19,165 nucleotides of DNA from Lachnospiraceae bacterium UBA935 (lineage in GTDB: Bacteria > Bacillota > Clostridia > Lachnospirales > Lachnospiraceae), in contig DBDJ01000011.1 in NCBI GenBank assembly GCA_002293525.1, positions 1 through 19,165 of the forward strand. Direction: 5' to 3'. Both the position numbers and the translations under genes were made by a program. Numbering within the stretch: position 1 is the stretch's first letter; every line of letters begins with the position of its first letter. This document shows, piece after piece, positions 15,315-19,165 of this stretch. The notes under the pieces were generated by a model, which was given only the letters and a program-made list of their open reading frames with translations, was not told the DNA's origin and made no database searches.

Positions 15315-15815
15315 ATGACACAGCATATATATTTCAGTCAGGAACAGAGCTACTATCTGTACAGGGAAAAACGGCAGCCGCTTTTACTGGCGATCGATGA
15401 ATCGCAGTACCTTTCTCCCAGAATCCTTAATGACATCAAGATGCTGATGAATTACGGCTATGATTCAGTCAACTGCTTTACCCTCATCCTTTGCGGCGAA
15501 TCATATCTTAACAGTACTCTGCAGCGCCCGGTCCATGAAGCGCTGCGTCAGCGCATCACGGTCCATTATAACTTTGGCGGTCTCTCCGATGATGAGGTCA
15601 CACAGTATGTCATTCACAAACTGGCCTGTGCCGGCGGGGCGGAAAGCATAGTTGAATCAGCGGCCCTTGCGGCCATTCACAGCCACGGGCAGGGCAATCC
15701 CCGCCTGATTGATAACCTGATGACCGATGCTCTTGCCATAGGTCATCAGGCAGACCAGCAGGCTATCACTCCGGAAATCATTCTTGCCGCGGTCAGCAAC
15801 CAGAACCTCGGGTAA
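15315..15815 (+). pseudogene. 5'-truncated ExeA/TniB-like transposon ATPase
   Basis: The 166-codon frame contains the second half of an AAA ATPase: the Walker B region PLLLAIDESQYLS, then LILCGESYLNSTLQRPVHEALRQRI with its sensor/arginine stretch, and GQGNPRLIDNLMTDAL. This is the pattern of the ExeA/TniB-like ATPases encoded next to DDE transposases in clostridial insertion elements. Those proteins are about 260-270 residues and begin with a Walker A GxxGxGKT motif. That first hundred or so residues are absent here, and the ATG at 15315 has no ribosome site. Sequence upstream is an inverted ABC exporter fragment, so a deletion or rearrangement removed the N-terminus. No transposase partner is in the window. 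Confidence 0.8.
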
Positions 15816-15832
15816 ATAACGGTTATAGCGGA

Positions 15833-15858
15833 GAAATGTCCCCCAAAAGGGACATTTC
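15833..15858. terminator. Perfect hairpin after transposon ATPase fragment
   Basis: The arms gaaatgtccc (15833-15842) and gggacatttc (15849-15858) are perfect 10-bp inverted repeats around a 6-base loop (ccaaaa), followed by aaatttt. It lies 18 bp after the ATPase stop and could work as a rho-independent terminator in either direction, or be part of the mobile element's end. Confidence 0.6.
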
Positions 15859-16160
15859 AAATTTTCGGCGGTATCAATTCGCCCATTCAGGATGAAGAGG
15901 AAAAGATCACCTGATAATCTGCTATAATATCTGTCCATTTTTACCTGAAACTATGTGACTGTAATCTGCGGTCTCTTTGCCCAGAACGCGCTTTCATTGA
16001 TTGGTCTGCGCGGTCATCAAGACAACACCCGAAAATCTAATTCGCTGTTTGTTGCTCCTACAATTCGCCATCCGACACCTGACCGCTGCGGCCCACTCTT
16101 CCGATAAGGCGGCAATGGCGACCGGATGAATGGCGGTGCTTTTCCTCACGGCATTTTATT
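15859..16160. other. Gene-free GC-rich stretch, probably mobile-element remnant
   Basis: About 300 bp lie between the hairpin and the LprI-like gene. A TATAAT occurs at 15923-15928 without a recognisable -35. Open frames of about 50-60 codons exist on both strands, one of them on minus from about 16150 to 16000, but none has a ribosome site or a motif I know. Base composition changes sharply to AT-rich at about 16150-16165, suggesting a junction there. Confidence 0.4.
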
Positions 16161-16623
16161 TCATTTAAACCAACTAAGTAACTCATGTATATTTTTAAGT
16201 TCGTTAGTACGATTGCGAAATTTTTGATATTGTAAATCGGCTTCTAAAACACTAATATATGATCCCCCCCCCATATAATTGTATATTAGAGTTGAGAATT
16301 AATTGATTGTGATAATCAATAAATGTTTCCCAAGAGTTCTGTGAATTAATAAATATATCTTTATCTTTATCATCCAACAAATCAATAATTTGATCATGTT
16401 CTAGCTGCATTTCATTTTTCCATAATGCAGCATATTTATTAGTTATATCAATTAATTCTGACGTCGTTCCTTCACTGTTAGCAATTTCATTATCATAATT
16501 ATCATTTGATAATAAGTTTTTCTGTGATGTTATTGTAGTAATATAGTTTTGAATTAGAATTTTATTTTCATTTTCATTGTAATTAGCTTGATGTAAAGAC
16601 AATAATAAAAAATTTAAAACCAC
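16161..16623 (-). pseudogene. LprI-like (DUF1311) protein, frameshifted in a G9 tract
   Basis: The first 113 residues or so run from GTG 16623 and contain the lysozyme-inhibitor-LprI-type core: KYAALWKNEMQLEHDQIID, DKDKDIFINSQNSWETF. The frame then enters a run of nine G (plus-strand C, 16264-16272) and stops at TAG at 16252-16254. With eight G the frame continues GGGSYISVLEADLQYQKF and on to NELKNIHELL, the expected LprI C-terminus, ending TGA at 16161-16163, for a 153-residue product. This may be a true pseudogene or a phase-variable gene currently off. The weak GTG start overlaps the stop of the upstream DUF3298-like fragment by ten bases. LprI proteins are exported, but a clear lipobox is not visible here, so the N-terminus may also be damaged. 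Confidence 0.65.
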
Positions 16624-17063
16624 TGAACCAACTCTCCTGTCTCCAGATCAAATGTACTACCATAATAATACCAGTTTTTGGGTCCTGCTGTTTGATAAGT
16701 CACAATCTGAAAAACACTCAACAAGCTTTCACTATGCAAAACTATTTTTGTATCAACTGTATATAAAAATGGTTGTTTTGCTAATTCCACATCACCTATA
16801 GTTTCACGAGATTCATCAGTTATCTCAAGAAAGCGTGATAACCATGTGAAAAATTTTGTGTCAATACTTATTTTTCCGAAATCAGTACATTTTTTAAATG
16901 CCTTGAATGTGTGAAATAATGCATCTCATATTAGGTTTTCAAGGAACTGATTATTGCTTAAATTTACTGGAAATCCATTTTTTTCATGGGATAACATGAG
17001 GTCCCTTTGTGTAATATCACCAATGGATTTTAAGTTATTATTATTTTGGAGTAAAATACTCAT
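16614..17063 (-). pseudogene. DUF3298/RsiV-like protein with in-frame nonsense codon
   Basis: From ATG 17063 (MSILLQNNNNLKSIGDI) the frame runs 149 residues to TAA at 16614-16616, interrupted by TGA at codon 46 (16926-16928). The C-terminal part (LLSVFQIVTYQTAG, YYYGSTFDLETGELV) resembles the DUF3298 domain of RsiV and PdaC, extracellular proteins linked to lysozyme sensing or peptidoglycan modification. Both halves of the frame read like protein, so the TGA probably arose from TGG or CGA. No signal peptide is visible at this start, so the real N-terminus may be missing. It stands directly upstream of the LprI-like gene on the same strand with overlapping ends, as in an operon. Confidence 0.5.
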
Positions 17064-17489
17064 TTTCAGTAAAATCCAGAGCACATACCCGAAACTATCT
17101 TACCCCTTTGAGAAACCCCTTGCAGGGGTGTGTGTTGCCCTGTGTGCGATTTTTATCAGTCAATTGACCTGTGATAGCCTGAAGCCGATTCTGGATCAAC
17201 ATGAGCATTACATAACAGCTGTATTTTTATATGAAAATGGCCTAAAACTACTAAAATCAACAGGGTCGAAAAAGTAGCAGGATAAAGGGTTTATCCCAAA
17301 AAGCATGGGCTAAACCGTGGAACACCGGCCGGCAGAGCCGTCCGGGGATTTGGTGGCGGGATAACTTTGGGGCCAAAAGTGAAAAGTGTTATCCATTTAG
17401 GGGTCATTGTCTATTTTGCTTAACTTTCTTTTCCTTTTCTGCCGTTATTTTTGTCAGTAACTATGAATAGACTTATTTTTCTTTTCCGG
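17064..17489. other. Gene-free stretch with small hairpins
   Basis: No convincing gene is seen. A 7-bp perfect hairpin (ggataaa/tttatcc, 17280-17286 with 17290-17296) and a wider ggataac/gttatcc pair (17359-17365 with 17388-17394) are present. The sequence from about 17320 to 17350 is locally GC-rich. It may be the remains of a mobile-element end, but no transposase or inverted terminus could be matched. Confidence 0.35.
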
Positions 17490-17519
17490 TATCGTATGTC
17501 AGTACAAGGAAGTACGATA
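17490..17519 (+). promoter_or_regulatory. Inverted repeat enclosing a ribosome site
   Basis: The arms tatcgta (17490-17496) and tacgata (17513-17519) flank a 16-base loop holding aaggaag, the ribosome site of the following small gene; the last arm base is the A of its ATG. In RNA this would hide the ribosome site and start, and in DNA it could be an operator. Its role is inferred only from position. Confidence 0.45.
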
Positions 17520-17804
17520 TGGCAAACGAAAACATATTTCAACTGATCTACAGAGAACTGGAAGAACGATCATTTGACAATGTCGCTCAAAATCTTAAGC
17601 AGGACAGCAATTTTCAAGATACGGATAAAAGGGAAACCAAACTCTTCAAAAAATATGAAGCACTTAACTTAACCAAAAAGTAACGTAAAATCATAGAAAA
17701 ATGGATCCATTCAGGTAAAAAATTCAGCCGATGCGATGGTTTTGTTCCGCATGGGAATACAATATTGCTTTTCTATGCTGTTGCAATTGTCTGGAACAAA
17801 ATAA
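17519..17804 (+). pseudogene. Small cytoplasmic protein (possibly DUF6809-like), nonsense plus frameshift
   Basis: The ATG at 17519 follows aaggaag and opens 54 codons (MANENIFQLIYRELEERSF to EALNLTKK) ending in TAA at 17681-17683. The same frame continues sensibly as RKIIEKWIHSGK, so the TAA probably replaced a CAA. A run of six A (17716-17721) then shifts the frame. Removing one A gives NSADAMVLFRMGIQYCFSML and a stop at 17802-17804, for an intact ancestor of about 94 residues. The length, the YEALNLTKKQ-like middle and the glycine-containing amphipathic C-terminus recall small clostridial DUF6809-type proteins of unknown function. That assignment is tentative. The gene faces the minus-strand lipoprotein gene. 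Confidence 0.5.
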
Positions 17805-17876
17805 ATTCTGTATGAAATCGTGGTATCCCTCGGAGAGCTTTATTTAAACGGTTGCGCGAAATCTTAAGCATATTAA

Positions 17877-18572
17877 TTAATAATTAATTATTGGTTTAAA
17901 TTTATCATCATCAGTACTGATCATTTCAAGAATATTTTTATTCTCGTTTAAAAAAATATTTTCTGAAAGTTCTACAAGCTCCTTGTTATCAGAAACTATA
18001 TTTTTTCCAGATTGCCCAATTTCATTTGCTACTTCTTCTGGTGCCATGTTATTAAACCATAGGTATTCGTATACCAATAAATCTTCATCAATGGTTATAT
18101 ATCCGTAATGCTCTACCCCACCACCCCACCGCAAAGTAAATAATCCTGGATACAATTGATGATACGATACACGTAAAGCAGATCCAACTTTAACATCTGT
18201 GTAATTGCCAGTTTTAAATACTCCTCCATTAAAAGAATAAATTTCTAATAGTGCAGTTGATGCATTTGATTGGAGTAAAATTAAATCTGGCACTCCATCT
18301 AAATTGACATCTCTCAAAGCGTATTGACAAATTTCATAATCTTCTAAAATACTAAATTCACTTATAAATACTATGTAAGCTTTTTGCCAGTCTTGAATAT
18401 CACTACTTACCCTATCTAATAATGTTTTTTGCACGTCTTCAGCATCAATTTCCGTTTTTTCCATAATGTCGGTAGTAACGTCATTATTTATTAGCAAATT
18501 ATCATCCGAAGAACAGGAAGCTAAAGATATTAATATTGCGCCAATGATTGTGATTATAAATAATTTTTTCAT
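17877..18572 (-). CDS. Lipoprotein of unknown function with Asp-rich Ca-binding-like loop
   Basis: The 231-residue product starts MKKLFIITIIGAILISLASC. It has a lysine n-region, a hydrophobic core and the lipobox L17-A-S-C20, so it should be lipid-anchored outside the membrane. A D-x-N-x-D-G-x-x-D loop (RDVNLDGVPDLILLQ) resembles FG-GAP/VCBS or EF-hand-like calcium loops. It is followed by a beta-rich stretch (LEIYSFNGGVFKTGNY, HYGYITIDEDLL). Similar lipoproteins are common in Clostridia, but no function is known to me. The start at 18572 is chosen over 18584 because ggaa lies 7 bases before it, and it gives a normal signal peptide. It lies 42 bp downstream of the secreted-protein fragment on the same strand, perhaps as one transcript. 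The gene appears intact, unlike its neighbours. Confidence 0.8.
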   Translation of the reverse strand: MKKLFIITIIGAILISLASCSSDDNLLINNDVTTDIMEKTEIDAEDVQKTLLDRVSSDIQDWQKAYIVFISEFSILEDYEICQYALRDVNLDGVPDLILLQSNASTALLEIYSFNGGVFKTGNYTDVKVGSALRVSYHQLYPGLFTLRWGGGVEHYGYITIDEDLLVYEYLWFNNMAPEEVANEIGQSGKNIVSDNKELVELSENIFLNENKNILEMISTDDDKFKPIINY

Positions 18573-18614
18573 AATAATTTCCATTTTTAAGAGTACCGTA
18601 CATGGCGTTTTGTA

Positions 18615-19142
18615 TTAATTGTCATAATAATTACCTACTATGGTTACTCTTAGCACCTTTCCTTTACCCCAAGGATTATTCCCTGCACTTACAGGATTGT
18701 TCACACTATCATATCCATCTGGCGGAGTATAGCTATGATAAATTATTTCAACTACTCCTTTACCATCATAATGTCCCCAATCATTTGGAGCATCCGCTCC
18801 CTTAACGTCTCCAATGATGCATTCATACGTTGATTTTGTACCATCACTTGCCTCAAAGAGAACATTAACATAATCCCCAACTGAAACTTCAAGCAATCCA
18901 CCAATATTCTCTTTGGTTGCTATTAACATTCTTCCATCTATTGTAGCATAGTATTTTGAACCGATGCCAATTGAATATCTACCATTGGCATTCGCATCAT
19001 TTTTCAGCGTGAGCTGAGGTGAAACAGCAGTAATTTGTTGCCAATTCATGTATGACACGATTGTTCCTAGATTTCTGCTATCTTGGGGAATATCAACATA
19101 TGGATAGTCCTCACCACCCCCCTTGTCAGCGACATCAGATGA
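18615..19142 (-). CDS. C-terminal domain of a secreted/phage-tail-like protein, N-terminus missing
   Basis: The frame is open from 19142, just below a TAA at 19143-19145, to a stop at 18615-18617, giving 175 residues. Readable protein starts DVADKGGGEDYPYVDIPQD and includes VSYMNWQQITAVSP. Further on, VGDYVNVLFEASDG, YECIIGDVKG and NDWGHYDGKGVVEIIYHS follow. The DY-V-F---DG / CIIGD-K / WGH pattern is shared with the C-terminal domains of clostridial phage- or conjugation-associated cell-wall proteins, as I recall them. A GTG at 19058 with agga upstream could start a 147-residue product, but sequence before it reads as part of the same domain. So the gene is probably 5'-truncated or frameshifted, perhaps at a G6 run near 19117-19122. 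The window ends 20 bp later. Confidence 0.55.
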   Translation of the reverse strand, partial: SSDVADKGGGEDYPYVDIPQDSRNLGTIVSYMNWQQITAVSPQLTLKNDANANGRYSIGIGSKYYATIDGRMLIATKENIGGLLEVSVGDYVNVLFEASDGTKSTYECIIGDVKGADAPNDWGHYDGKGVVEIIYHSYTPPDGYDSVNNPVSAGNNPWGKGKVLRVTIVGNYYDN

Positions 19143-19165
19143 TTATGTTTTTGAAACCTTTTCCG

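Noticed and set aside
15940..16150. Open frames of 50-60 codons on both strands
   Set aside because: No start signal, no known motif, and they overlap each other; kept only as possible mobile-element remnant.
16954..17277. 107-codon plus-strand open frame starting with TTG
   Set aside because: No ribosome site or motif; its first third is the shadow of the DUF3298-like gene on the minus strand.

Overview
This window looks like the chromosome of a low-to-mid GC, spore-forming Firmicute, most likely in Clostridia and perhaps a gut Lachnospiraceae-type organism. The clues are a collagen-like protein with an exosporium-type C-terminal domain, clear AGGAGG-type ribosome sites, a Bacillus-eps-like glycan gene set, and a truncated clostridial-type transposon ATPase. 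The assignment is inferred from gene content; no rRNA or tRNA is present to confirm it.

Layout. (1) 1-1445: the 3' part of a long, uninterrupted Gly-X-Y collagen-like gene, unusually rich in cysteine. (2) 1446-1741: an intergenic region with a 162-bp inverted-repeat, MITE-like element, then a near-consensus promoter whose -10 box sits inside a perfect palindrome. (3) 1742-11831: a co-directional surface-glycan operon. Its order is Wzy/O-antigen-ligase-like membrane protein, PglF/CapD-like 4,6-dehydratase, EpsN/PglE-like aminotransferase, PglC-like phosphoglycosyl transferase, ATP-grasp ligase, a short leader ORF, a GT4 glycosyltransferase, and a UDP-sugar 6-dehydrogenase. (4) 11852-14332, minus strand: a MacB/LolC-like FtsX permease with no ATPase partner in view. 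(5) 14333-19165: a decayed accessory region. It holds a truncated ABC exporter abutting an unknown Cys-containing ORF remnant, a truncated ExeA/TniB-like ATPase from a mobile element, and two minus-strand genes that resemble envelope or lysozyme-response proteins (DUF3298-like with a nonsense codon; LprI-like with a G9-tract frameshift). It also holds a small plus-strand gene with a nonsense codon and an A-run frameshift, an intact lipoprotein gene, and the C-terminal part of a secreted protein.

How the operon probably works. The dehydratase and aminotransferase would make a UDP-4-amino-4,6-dideoxy-HexNAc. The PglC-like enzyme would load that sugar onto undecaprenyl phosphate. The GT4 enzyme would extend it with a further sugar, possibly the HexNAc-uronate made by the dehydrogenase, and the Wzy/ligase protein would polymerise or transfer the product outside the membrane. 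No acetyltransferase (PglD/EpsM) is visible. An ATP-grasp ligase sits in that position instead, suggesting that the 4-amino group may receive an amino- or carboxylic-acid group. No flippase is visible in the window.

The items most worth a second look are the ATP-grasp-for-acetyltransferase swap, the repeat-rich leader ORF that ATGA-couples to the glycosyltransferase and lies one indel from fusing to it, the palindrome over the operon promoter, the MITE end inside the operon, and the G9 tract in the LprI-like gene.
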